DNA from: Methylosinus sp. H3A
GTDB taxonomy: Bacteria; Pseudomonadota; Alphaproteobacteria; Rhizobiales; Beijerinckiaceae
DNA: 64,000 nt
Direction of reading: 5' to 3'
Assembly (NCBI RefSeq): GCF_015709455.1
Contig: NZ_JADNQW010000005.1
Location: 3,492,001 to 3,556,000, forward strand
In this document: piece after piece, positions 7,179 through 15,064 of the stretch
Numbering within the stretch: the first letter of the stretch is position 1
How the letters are laid out: each line of letters begins with the position of its first letter
Notes under the pieces: generated by a model
Seen by the model: only the letters and a program-made list of their open reading frames with translations
What the model was told of the DNA's origin: nothing
Database searches by the model: none
Program-made: the position numbers and the translations under genes

Positions 7179-9422
7179 TTGACTTGGAGCGCGAAAGCCG
7201 TCGCCGGCGCGGCCGATCGGGCGAGGGGCGTCTTTCGCCCCGCCTTTTCGGCCGCTGTCGCGTCTCTTTCCGCCGCCGCCCGCGCCGCGCTGGAGGAAGA
7301 GATCGCGCTGCGGCGGCCCTTCCTCTGGCTGCCGGTCGCGGCGGGCTCCGGCGTCGTCCTCTATTTCGCGGCGGATCGCGAGCCCTCCTTCGCTTTTTCG
7401 GCCGCGGGCCTCGCCATCTTCGCGGCGCTCGCCTTCGTCCTCCGGGCGCATCGCGCCGGCGTGGTTATTCTCGTCCTCTCCTGCGTCTGCGGCGGCTTCT
7501 TCGCCGCGGTCTGGCGCGCCGCGCGCGTCGATGCGCCGATCGTCCCGCGCGCCGGCGTCGGATTTCTGACCGGCTTCGTCGAGGAGCTCGATCTGCGTCC
7601 CAATGGCGCGCGCTTCATCCTTCGCCTCGCCAGCGCCGAAGGCTTGCCGAATGACGCCGCTCCGCTCCGCGTGCGGTTGACGACGCGAGGCGAGGCGAAA
7701 TTCGCGGCCGGCGATTTCATCGCCCTCAAGGCGCGCGTTCTGCCGCCGGCCCATGCGGCTCTGCCCGGCGGCTACGACTTTTCGCGCGACGCCTATTTCG
7801 CAGGGCTCGGCGGGGTCGGCAATGCGCTCGGCCGCATCGACATCCTGCCGCCGCCCGACCCTGCGCCTTGGTCGCTGCGATTTTTCGCCGCCGTCGATCG
7901 GCTCCGCAATGCTCTCGCGACGCGCGTCGCGCGCGCGCTCGGCGGCGACACGGGCGCGATCGCCGCCGCAATGGTGACGGGCAAGCGCGATTTTCTGAGC
8001 GAGGAGGCCAAGGAGCTGATCCGCCGCGCCGGCATTTTCCATATCATCACCATATCCGGCGTGCAGATGACGCTGGTCGCCGGCATTTTTTTCGTCGGCT
8101 TTCGTCGTATGCTGGCGCTGTCGCGAACGCTGGCGCTGAACTATCCGATAAAGAAATGGGCGGCGGGCCTCGCGATTCTCGGGGCGATCCTCTATGATAT
8201 CGGCACGGGCTCGCGCGTCGGCACGGAGCGCGCGCTCATCATGACGACGATCATGCTCGTCGCAGTCCTCTTCGACAGGCCGTCGCTGTCGATGCGCAAT
8301 CTCGCCTTCGCGGTTTTCTTCATCGTCGCCTTCCAGCCGGAGGCGCTGCTCGGCGCGAGCTTTCAGCTCTCCTTCGCCGCAGTGGCGGCGCTCGTCGCCG
8401 TCTATGAGGCGCGCGGCGCGCTGATCGAGCGGCGCCGCGAGCCGCCGGCCTTCGGCCGAACGCCGTCACGCTTCGCGAGATGGCGAGAGAGCGCAGGCGA
8501 GCTGCTGCTGCGCGGGCCGGCTGCGCCGATCTTCGCGACGCTCTGCGCCACATCGGCGACGGCCTCCTTCATGGCGGGGGACTTCCACGAATTGAGCCCC
8601 TATGTGCTGATCGGCAATCCGCTGACATTGGCCATCATCGAATTCTTCGCCGTGCCGGGCGCGCTGCTCGGCGCCTTTCTCTATCCTTTCGGGCTCGACG
8701 GCCCGGTCTGGCGCTATGTCGGCTTCGGCATCGATCTGGTGACGGCGATCGCGCGACTCATCGCCGCCGCGCCGGGCTCGAGCCTGCCGGTCAAGAGCTT
8801 CGCGCCCTTTGCGATTTGCTTCCTCTCGCTCGCAGTTCTGTCGCTCGTTCTGTGGCGGACTTGGATGTTCCGGGCGATGGCCGCGCCCTTCGCTGCGCTC
8901 GGTCTTTTCGGCGCGGCGAGCGGAGATGGTTTCGATCTCGCCGTCGCCCCCGGCGGTGACGCCGCCGCTCTGCGGCTGCCGAGCGGGGAGCTCGCTCTGC
9001 TCGGTCGCGGGAAGCTCTCCTTCGTCGGCGAGCAATGGCTGCGAGCCGACGCCGACTCGCGCGCGCCGGCGGACGCCCGCGGCGGCGTCTTGTGCGACGA
9101 TCTCGGCTGCGTGGCGAAAGCTGTCGACGGCCGCTCCGTCGCGCTGGTGACGGATCGCAAGGCGCTGATCGAGGATTGCGCCCGCGCGGCCATCGTCATC
9201 GCGCCCTTCTATGCGCCCACCGGCTGTGGCGCGCCGATCCTGCTCGATCGCCGCAAGCTCGCCGAAACGGGCGCGGCGACATTGCGCTTTACCGGCGACG
9301 CTGTGGAATGGCGCGTGGCGCGCAGCCCGAACGAGGACCGGCCCTGGTCGCGCGCGCCGAAGCGGCGGACGGCGCCGACGGCCGCCCCCGAGAAAGAGGC
9401 GGAGGAGGAGAGGCTCGACTGA
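7179..9422 (+). CDS. comEC: ComEC/Rec2-family membrane protein with degenerate C-terminus
   Basis: A 747-residue polytopic membrane protein of the competence DNA-channel family. The N-terminal segments and DUF4131-like region are followed by the ComEC core, including MVTGKRDFLSEEAKE and HIITISGVQMTLVAG. The last 190 residues occupy the position of the metallo-beta-lactamase domain of Bacillus ComEC but lack HxHxDH, so nuclease activity is unlikely. The start is TTG at 7179; no ATG or GTG lies in frame nearby. In related genomes this gene sits near gltX; here it is divergent and separated from it by the TIR and thioredoxin genes. Confidence 0.9.
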   Translation: MTWSAKAVAGAADRARGVFRPAFSAAVASLSAAARAALEEEIALRRPFLWLPVAAGSGVVLYFAADREPSFAFSAAGLAIFAALAFVLRAHRAGVVILVLSCVCGGFFAAVWRAARVDAPIVPRAGVGFLTGFVEELDLRPNGARFILRLASAEGLPNDAAPLRVRLTTRGEAKFAAGDFIALKARVLPPAHAALPGGYDFSRDAYFAGLGGVGNALGRIDILPPPDPAPWSLRFFAAVDRLRNALATRVARALGGDTGAIAAAMVTGKRDFLSEEAKELIRRAGIFHIITISGVQMTLVAGIFFVGFRRMLALSRTLALNYPIKKWAAGLAILGAILYDIGTGSRVGTERALIMTTIMLVAVLFDRPSLSMRNLAFAVFFIVAFQPEALLGASFQLSFAAVAALVAVYEARGALIERRREPPAFGRTPSRFARWRESAGELLLRGPAAPIFATLCATSATASFMAGDFHELSPYVLIGNPLTLAIIEFFAVPGALLGAFLYPFGLDGPVWRYVGFGIDLVTAIARLIAAAPGSSLPVKSFAPFAICFLSLAVLSLVLWRTWMFRAMAAPFAALGLFGAASGDGFDLAVAPGGDAAALRLPSGELALLGRGKLSFVGEQWLRADADSRAPADARGGVLCDDLGCVAKAVDGRSVALVTDRKALIEDCARAAIVIAPFYAPTGCGAPILLDRRKLAETGAATLRFTGDAVEWRVARSPNEDRPWSRAPKRRTAPTAAPEKEAEEERLD

Positions 9423-9432
9423 CGCCGGCGCG

Positions 9433-10365
9433 TCAGTCCTGCGGGCGCGAGGTCTGGCTGCGGTGCTCGCCGACCGGCCGTGCGGCGCGACGCTCCACGG
9501 CGCCGCGCGCGTGCCTGCTGGCGCGCTCCAGCGCGGCGAGCCGACGGCGGATCGGCTCGTCGAGATCGGGCGAACGCGCGAGCGGGCGGAAGTCGTTCTT
9601 CGAATAGGGATAGCGGCTGGCGCCGTGGAAGATCTCGACGCCACGCGTCGTCATCACCGCGTCGCCGCGCCGCAGCGTCGGGTCGAGATAGATCGCCTCG
9701 ATGGAGCTCTCATTGGATTGGCCCCCGTTGGATTGGCCGGCGTGGCAGGAGCACTCCTTGTCTTTCTCTCCTTCGCCCTTGCGCTGGAGCGACGCCATCA
9801 GCCGCGAATAGCTGCCGCCGCCGCGCGCCGCCACCGCATCCTCGATCTTGTCGGAGCCCCCGCGCATGACATAGAGCGTCGTCCGCGCGCCGGGGCACAG
9901 GCGTCCGCAGGCGCGCTGATGGCTCGCCGTGTCGCTCGCGCTCGAATAGAGGCCGACGGGGAAGAAATAGCCGTCGCACTCGCGCACGCAATAAGAACGT
10001 CCGCCGCCCGCCGTCTCGGTATAGACCGCGCGCTCGGGCTCGCCGTCATGGGCGGCGCGCCGATGCGAATGCGGCTGCGGCTCGGCTCGCCGCTCCTGCG
10101 GGGCGTATTGGCGCCGGGCGTGGGCGCGAGCATGGCGGCGATGGCTCGGATAATAGCCGCCTGCGCCGCCATAGTCCGAATAGCCGCCGCCCCCGCCGCC
10201 GAACAATTGCTGGAAGAAGTCCTGGGCGAATGCGGAATGTGGCTCGAGCGCCGCGATGAGAAAGACCAGGATCAGGCCGCTGAGGACGGCGAGGCGACGA
10301 CGGGGCGATATTCCCCGATCGCCGCTTTTAGGCGATGACATGACGCGGCACCCGTTTTGACGCAA
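9433..10365 (-). CDS. DUF2865-family secreted protein
   Basis: A protein of 310 residues with an N-terminal membrane anchor or signal (LAVLSGLILVFLIAALEPHSAFAQ), a glycine/tyrosine-rich low-complexity segment, then the DUF2865 core with VRECDGYFFPVG and paired cysteines (RACGRLCPG). Function is unknown; the family is common in Rhizobiales and probably periplasmic. The start is uncertain: TTG at 10365 lies almost on an AAGGGGGAG site, while ATG at 10341 has a weaker GGGTG. It is convergent with comEC, with only 10 bases between them. Confidence 0.75.
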   Translation of the reverse strand: MRQNGCRVMSSPKSGDRGISPRRRLAVLSGLILVFLIAALEPHSAFAQDFFQQLFGGGGGGYSDYGGAGGYYPSHRRHARAHARRQYAPQERRAEPQPHSHRRAAHDGEPERAVYTETAGGGRSYCVRECDGYFFPVGLYSSASDTASHQRACGRLCPGARTTLYVMRGGSDKIEDAVAARGGGSYSRLMASLQRKGEGEKDKECSCHAGQSNGGQSNESSIEAIYLDPTLRRGDAVMTTRGVEIFHGASRYPYSKNDFRPLARSPDLDEPIRRRLAALERASRHARGAVERRAARPVGEHRSQTSRPQD

Positions 10366-10410
10366 CTCCCCCTTAAATGGAGCGTGATCGCGAGAGACAA
10401 GTCGGCTGTC

Positions 10411-10812
10411 TCAGGCCTCTTGCGCGGCGCGGCGCGCGGCGGCGACAAGGGCGGCGATCAGCGCCTCGGTGCGGAACGGCTTTTCGACGATCGGACGCGC
10501 GGCATGCGCCGCGGGCAGGGCGAAGCGGCCATAGCCGGTCGCGAAGACGAAAGGTATCCCCAGCGCGGCGAGGCGATCGGCGACCGGCTCCACGCTCTCG
10601 GCGCCGATCGCCAAATCCAGCAGCGCGACGTCGAATTGCGCGACGGCGACATGTCGCAAAGCGATGGCGACGGTCTGGGCCGAGGCCACGACGAGGAAGC
10701 CGTGCTCGGCGAGCGTCTCCTCGAGCGCGAGCGCGATCAGCGGCTCGTCCTCGACGACGAGCACGCGCCGCCCGGCCGGCGCCCCCGCGCGGCATTGTTC
10801 CATCGCCCCCAT
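10411..10812 (-). CDS. Single-domain response regulator
   Basis: A 133-residue receiver domain with no output domain. The acidic pair is E21-D22 (VVEDEPL), the phospho-acceptor D66 (ALLDLAIG), and the switch lysine K111 (VEKPF). An alternative start is ATG at 10803. No histidine kinase lies next to it, so its partner is unknown; proteins of this size often relay phosphate or act in the general stress response of alphaproteobacteria. Confidence 0.85.
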   Translation of the reverse strand: MGAMEQCRAGAPAGRRVLVVEDEPLIALALEETLAEHGFLVVASAQTVAIALRHVAVAQFDVALLDLAIGAESVEPVADRLAALGIPFVFATGYGRFALPAAHAARPIVEKPFRTEALIAALVAAARRAAQEA

Positions 10813-10902
10813 GCAAGCGCCCCCACGCTCGCGATCGTGGGATCGATTCCGGCGCCTGTCCAGAGCGGAATAGTCTCATCTGCCGCCGCGGCGGCGAAGC
10901 TG

Positions 10903-11277
10903 CTATTTGGCGCGTAGCGCGGCGAGCGCCCAGATCGCCAGAGCCAGCCAGCTCGCTATGGTCAGCGAGCCGCCGATCGGCGCCGCATAGGGGAACAGCC
11001 GATCGCCGGCGAAGGTCCGGGTGACGAGGTCGCCGGAAAAGAGCGCGACGCCGGCGAGCAGAGCGAAGCTCACGCCGGTGAGCCAGCGCGAGAGCGGCGG
11101 CCGCGCCGCGAGCAGAGCGCCGAGCCCGAGCGCCGCCGCGGCGTGGATCAACAGGAAGCGGCTCGCCGTGTCGAGGTTCGCGGCGCTCGAAATATGCGCC
11201 GCCGCGGCGGAAAGCGTGACGCCGGCCGCGCCTTCGAGCGCGGCGAGAAAGACGATGAGAAGGTTCGAGCGCTGCAT
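10903..11277 (-). CDS. DUF423-family small membrane protein
   Basis: A 124-residue protein with four hydrophobic helices matching the DUF423/YgdD family (GAAGVTLSAAAAH at the start, FAGDRLFPYAAPIGGSLTI near the end). Function is unknown; it is an inner-membrane protein. I chose ATG at 11277 with AGAGAAA upstream over the TTG at 11298. Confidence 0.8.
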   Translation of the reverse strand: MQRSNLLIVFLAALEGAAGVTLSAAAAHISSAANLDTASRFLLIHAAAALGLGALLAARPPLSRWLTGVSFALLAGVALFSGDLVTRTFAGDRLFPYAAPIGGSLTIASWLALAIWALAALRAK

Positions 11278-11358
11278 CAATTTCTCTTGGTAAGTCAAAG
11301 CAGAATAAGGTAAATTCTGCTCATGTTGATGTTCTAGATGAGGTCGTAGGCCGTCAGC

Positions 11359-11386
11359 GTTCAGCGTTCAGCGTTCAGCGTTCAGC
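11359..11386. repeat. Tandem repeat of a 7-base unit
   Basis: Four perfect head-to-tail copies of GTTCAGC, with partial copies on either side. It lies in the spacer between the DUF423 gene and the downstream dispersed palindrome. No function is evident; it is a likely site of copy-number variation. Confidence 0.85.
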
Positions 11387-11445
11387 GCCGCGGCGAAGGC
11401 CAGGATAGGCTCTGGCGAGGCGTCGAGCAATGATCCCCAGACGAA

Positions 11446-11503
11446 GCGAGCCTGAAGGCTCGCGGTCCAAAGCGCTCCCTGGACCGCGAGCCTTCAGGCT
11501 CGC
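11446..11503. repeat. Dispersed nested palindrome (REP-like)
   Basis: Perfect 23-bp inverted arms (11446-11468 and 11481-11503) around a 12-nt spacer. Each arm is itself a mini-hairpin, GCGAGCC-TGAA-GGCTCGC. A second copy with two mismatches between arms lies at 49647-49711, so this is a dispersed family. It sits just beyond the end of the polyprenyl sugar transferase gene and could act as a bidirectional terminator or mRNA stabiliser. Confidence 0.85.
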
Positions 11504-11535
11504 ATTTCCCTCGCGCTCGAGCGAGGCTCGCCGCC

Positions 11536-13053
11536 TCAATAGGCGTTCTCGGTCTTCAACAGCGCGATCGGCGTGAGCGCGAGAATGTAGATGTCGAGCA
11601 GGATCGACCAGTTCTCTATGTAATAGAGGTCGCATTCGACGCGCTTCTGGATCTTCTCCGGCGTGTCGGTCTCGCCGCGCCAGCCATTGATCTGCGCCCA
11701 GCCGGTGAGGCCGGGCTTCACGCGATGGCGGGCGAAATAGCCGTCGACGACCTCGTCATAGAGATGCTCGGCCGCCATGGCGTGCATGGCGTGCGGGCGC
11801 GGGCCGACCAGCGACAGATTGCCCCGGAACACGACATTGAACAGCTGCGGCAGCTCGTCGAGCGAGGTCTTGCGAATGAAGCGGCCGACGCGGGTCACGC
11901 GCGGATCGCCCTTGGTGACGAGCCGGGAGGCGGCCGGGTCGAGCTTGTCCGCATACATGGAGCGGAATTTATAGACCTCGATCCGCTCATTGTTGAAGCC
12001 GTAGCGCGTCTGGCGGAACAGCACCGGGCCGCGCGAGTCGAGCTTGATGGCGAGCGCCACAGCCGCCATGACCGGCGTGAAAACAACGAGGCAGATCGCG
12101 CCGACGATCTTGTCGAAGGCGGATTTGGCCAGCACGTCCCAATCGGCGATCGGCTTGTCGAAGACGTCCAGCACCGGAACATTGCCGATGTAGGAGTACG
12201 AGCGGGGGCGGAAGCGCAGCTTATTGGTGTGGGCGGCGAGACGAATGTCGATCGGCAGCACCCAGAGCTTGCGCAGCATCTGCAACAGGCGCGCCTCGGC
12301 GGAGATGGGCAGAGTGAAGATGACGAGATCGAGCCGCGTGTGGCGCGCGAATTCGACGAGATCGTCGATCGTGCCGAGCTTGGGATAGCCGGCGACGACA
12401 TCCGGCGAGCGATCGTCGCGGCGGTCGTCGAATATGCCGAGGATGCGCAGATCGCTGTCTTGCTGCGCGGCGGCGAGATCGCGCAGCACCGGCTCGGCCG
12501 CGGGGCCGCCGCCGACGACGACGGTGCGACGGTCGAGCTTGCCCTGCTGCGTCAGCGACCGCACCACGGCGGCGACGGCGAAGCGCTCCGCCGCCAGCAC
12601 GCCGAGCCCGCCCGCATACCAGCCGAGCAGCCACACGCGCGACAGGGCGTTGTCGAGCTTGAGAAAGAAGATCGCCGCGAGCGCGGCGAGAAAGACCAGC
12701 GTCCAGCCGCCGGCGAGCTTCAGCCCATGGCCGATCGGCGAGCGAAAAGCCGTGGGCGTATAGAGATCGAGCGCCTGCCAGACGAGGACGGCGAGCAGCG
12801 CCATGCCGGGGATGACGATGAAATATTCGACGCCATAGCCATAGGCGGGCGCGACATGGAGCCGATGCACGGCGAAGCCGCCGGCCGTGATCAGCAGAAG
12901 CTCGAGAATGCGGACGATGCCCGCGACCACGATCGGCGAATAGGCGGGCGTCGGCCGCGCATCGGCGGCGATCTCCGCGAGCCGCGAGGCGACGCGGCCG
13001 TCGTCATTGGCGAGGGCGGCCGCTTTGATGTCGCGTAGGGCGAATGCACACAT
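11536..13053 (-). CDS. Undecaprenyl-phosphate sugar phosphotransferase (exopolysaccharide)
   Basis: A 505-residue inner-membrane enzyme that starts exopolysaccharide repeat-unit synthesis by moving a hexose-1-phosphate onto undecaprenyl phosphate. N-terminal transmembrane helices are followed by a Rossmann-like domain (VVVGGGPAAEPVL) and the C-terminal bacterial sugar transferase domain, with DPRVTRVGRFIRKTSLDELPQ and SLVGPRPH. It is last of three same-strand genes after the exporter and the GT4. The sugar (glucose or galactose) cannot be decided from sequence. Confidence 0.9.
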   Translation of the reverse strand: MCAFALRDIKAAALANDDGRVASRLAEIAADARPTPAYSPIVVAGIVRILELLLITAGGFAVHRLHVAPAYGYGVEYFIVIPGMALLAVLVWQALDLYTPTAFRSPIGHGLKLAGGWTLVFLAALAAIFFLKLDNALSRVWLLGWYAGGLGVLAAERFAVAAVVRSLTQQGKLDRRTVVVGGGPAAEPVLRDLAAAQQDSDLRILGIFDDRRDDRSPDVVAGYPKLGTIDDLVEFARHTRLDLVIFTLPISAEARLLQMLRKLWVLPIDIRLAAHTNKLRFRPRSYSYIGNVPVLDVFDKPIADWDVLAKSAFDKIVGAICLVVFTPVMAAVALAIKLDSRGPVLFRQTRYGFNNERIEVYKFRSMYADKLDPAASRLVTKGDPRVTRVGRFIRKTSLDELPQLFNVVFRGNLSLVGPRPHAMHAMAAEHLYDEVVDGYFARHRVKPGLTGWAQINGWRGETDTPEKIQKRVECDLYYIENWSILLDIYILALTPIALLKTENAY

Positions 13054-13069
13054 GACGTCACTCCACTCA

Positions 13070-14299
13070 TCAGGCTCTCTGCGGTAGGACGGCCTCCGCG
13101 GCGCGGCGACATCCGGCGGCCGTCAGCGCGTCGCGATATCCGCGCAGCACCGCTTCCTCCATCGCCGTCAAAGAGAAATTTTCTGCTACTCTCTCAGCGA
13201 GTTCGTCGCTTGCACGGCGTCGCGCCGACTCGCCCATGCCGCCGGCGGCGATCATCGCTCGGGCCAGCGCGGCGGGATCGTCGCTCGCGACGAGGCGATC
13301 CGCATAGTCGCCGAAAATCTCGGGGATGCCGCCGACATTGGTGGCGACGAGGGGCGTGCGCGCGGCGATCGCCTCGAGCACGATATAGGGAAGCGACTCG
13401 GCGCGGCTCGGCACGACCAATATGCGCCCCAATCGCAGCGCCTCACGCGCGGGCATGGGCGGCGCGAAGCACAGCCGCTCGTTAACGCCGCGCGTTTCCG
13501 CGAGCGCGCGCAGCGCCGCCTCGTCCGGCCCGGAGCCGACGAGCGCGAGTCGCGGCGCCTCGCCGGTCTCGTCGCGAATGAGCGCCAGCGCCTCGATCAG
13601 CGTGTCGACGCCTTTGAAGCGGCGCCATTCGCCGACATAGAGAAAATCCGCCGCCCCCGCGATCGGCGCGATCGGCTCGAATTCCGCAGGACGCAATCCA
13701 TTGGGCACGATGCGCGCCACCGCGCGGGAGAAGCCGATCGCCTCGGCGAAGCGCTTTTGCGCATAGGCGCTCTCGAAGGGGATGAAGTCGGTCACCCGCT
13801 CCAGCGCTTTTTCCACCGAGAGATAGAGACGATTGACGAGCGCGTCCGGGTCGAAATGAAGGCTGCCGCCATGCGGCGTGTAGACGCGAATATGCGGACG
13901 GGTCAGCGACGGAAACAGCGGCAGCAGCGTCGGCAGGCGCGCATAGAGGCCGCCCTTCGCGCCATGTCCGTGGACGACGTCGGGCGAAAGGCGCTTCAGC
14001 GCCGCGGCGATGCGAAAGGCGACGATCGGGTCGCTCCAGCTCGGCAGGCGGCGCATGCAAAGACGCGTGACGCCGAGCTCGAGCGAAGGCTCGAGCATTC
14101 GCAGAACCGCCTCCGCGCGCTCGCCGCCGGTCGAGGAATCGGCGATGAGCCCGACCGCATGTCCGCGCTCGGCCTGCGCGCCGGCGAGATCGACGACATG
14201 ACGAAAGAGGCCGCCGATCGGCGCGCGCATGACATGCACGATGCGCAGCCGTCCGGGGCCGTTGTCGTCGATCGCCTGGCTTTGCCGCTCCACTCGCAT
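13070..14299 (-). CDS. Glycosyltransferase family 4, exopolysaccharide assembly
   Basis: A 409-residue cytosolic GT-B glycosyltransferase. The N-terminal half begins RIVHVMRAPIGGLFRHVVDL; the C-terminal half has the nucleotide-sugar region (YVGEWRRFKGVDTLIEA...) and the E-x7-E type motif RAESLPYIVLEAIAARTP. It presumably adds one sugar to the lipid-linked repeat unit. It lies 6 bases after the exporter gene and 16 before the sugar transferase gene, so it belongs to that operon. Confidence 0.9.
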   Translation of the reverse strand: MRVERQSQAIDDNGPGRLRIVHVMRAPIGGLFRHVVDLAGAQAERGHAVGLIADSSTGGERAEAVLRMLEPSLELGVTRLCMRRLPSWSDPIVAFRIAAALKRLSPDVVHGHGAKGGLYARLPTLLPLFPSLTRPHIRVYTPHGGSLHFDPDALVNRLYLSVEKALERVTDFIPFESAYAQKRFAEAIGFSRAVARIVPNGLRPAEFEPIAPIAGAADFLYVGEWRRFKGVDTLIEALALIRDETGEAPRLALVGSGPDEAALRALAETRGVNERLCFAPPMPAREALRLGRILVVPSRAESLPYIVLEAIAARTPLVATNVGGIPEIFGDYADRLVASDDPAALARAMIAAGGMGESARRRASDELAERVAENFSLTAMEEAVLRGYRDALTAAGCRRAAEAVLPQRA

Positions 14300-14305
14300 C
14301 TCGCT

Positions 14306-14872
14306 TCAGAAAATCCGTTCGCGAACCGTGATCGTATCCCCCGGTCTGACCGCCTGCAGCAGTGGCACCCGGCCGGTGACCGGTACGCCGCCATAGTCGC
14401 GCGTCAGATCGACCTCTCCCTGATATCCGCGCGGGCTGAACCCGCCGGCTATGGCGATCGCCTTCTGCACGGTGAGACCCTCGAGGAACGGATATTGTCC
14501 GGCGCTGAGCACTTCGCCGAGCACGAAGAACGGTCGATACGCCTCGACTTCCACCGAGACGCGGGGGTCTCGGATGAATCCGTTGCGCAAACGTGCGGCG
14601 ATTTCATGTTGCAGCGCCTGGGTCGTGAGGCCGGCTGCCGGCACGATGCCGATGAGCGGCATGGCGATATGGCCGGAGCCGTCGACCGTATAGCTGTTGG
14701 AGATCGCATCCTGGCCGAACACGATGATGCGCAGCCGATCGCCGGCCGCGAGCGTGTAAGGCTCCTCGGTGGAGGTCGCCAGTAGCTCTGGAATATAGGC
14801 GCCGGGCAGGGCGCAGCTCGACAATGTCGCGCACATCATCAGCCAGAAGAAGAGAAAGCCATATCTCGGCAT
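14306..14872 (-). CDS. Wza-type polysaccharide export lipoprotein
   Basis: A 188-residue outer-membrane export protein of the Poly_export family. A lipoprotein signal ends at LSSC (Cys20). Next comes the export domain (AAGDRLRIIVFGQD) and one SLBB-like domain (GGFSPRGYQGEVDLTRDYGG). It is shorter than E. coli Wza, as is usual for rhizobial ExoF-like proteins. It is first of three minus-strand genes and divergent from the Wzz-type gene at 15065, its expected partner across the periplasm. Confidence 0.88.
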   Translation of the reverse strand: MPRYGFLFFWLMMCATLSSCALPGAYIPELLATSTEEPYTLAAGDRLRIIVFGQDAISNSYTVDGSGHIAMPLIGIVPAAGLTTQALQHEIAARLRNGFIRDPRVSVEVEAYRPFFVLGEVLSAGQYPFLEGLTVQKAIAIAGGFSPRGYQGEVDLTRDYGGVPVTGRVPLLQAVRPGDTITVRERIF

Positions 14873-15064
14873 TTAGAATCTCGGGCTCGAGGAACAGCTA
14901 ACGAACGGCGTTCCGGAGGGATTTTTTAAGCACTTATGGTTAACAAAGGCTGATCGGCGATCGGCGAGGCTCGATCGCCCCGCCAATGGCGCCATATCGC
15001 CGCGGTTAACCCTGCGGAAACCATAATCTCGGTACATGGTCTGCGCGCTACATGGAGTTCGCAG

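Noticed and set aside
11359..11386. Short CRISPR-like array
   Set aside because: The 7-base units are directly adjacent with no spacers; it is a simple tandem repeat.
14928..14946. CtrA box in the exopolysaccharide divergent promoter
   Set aside because: The TTAA half-sites are separated by about 10 bases, too far for CtrA.
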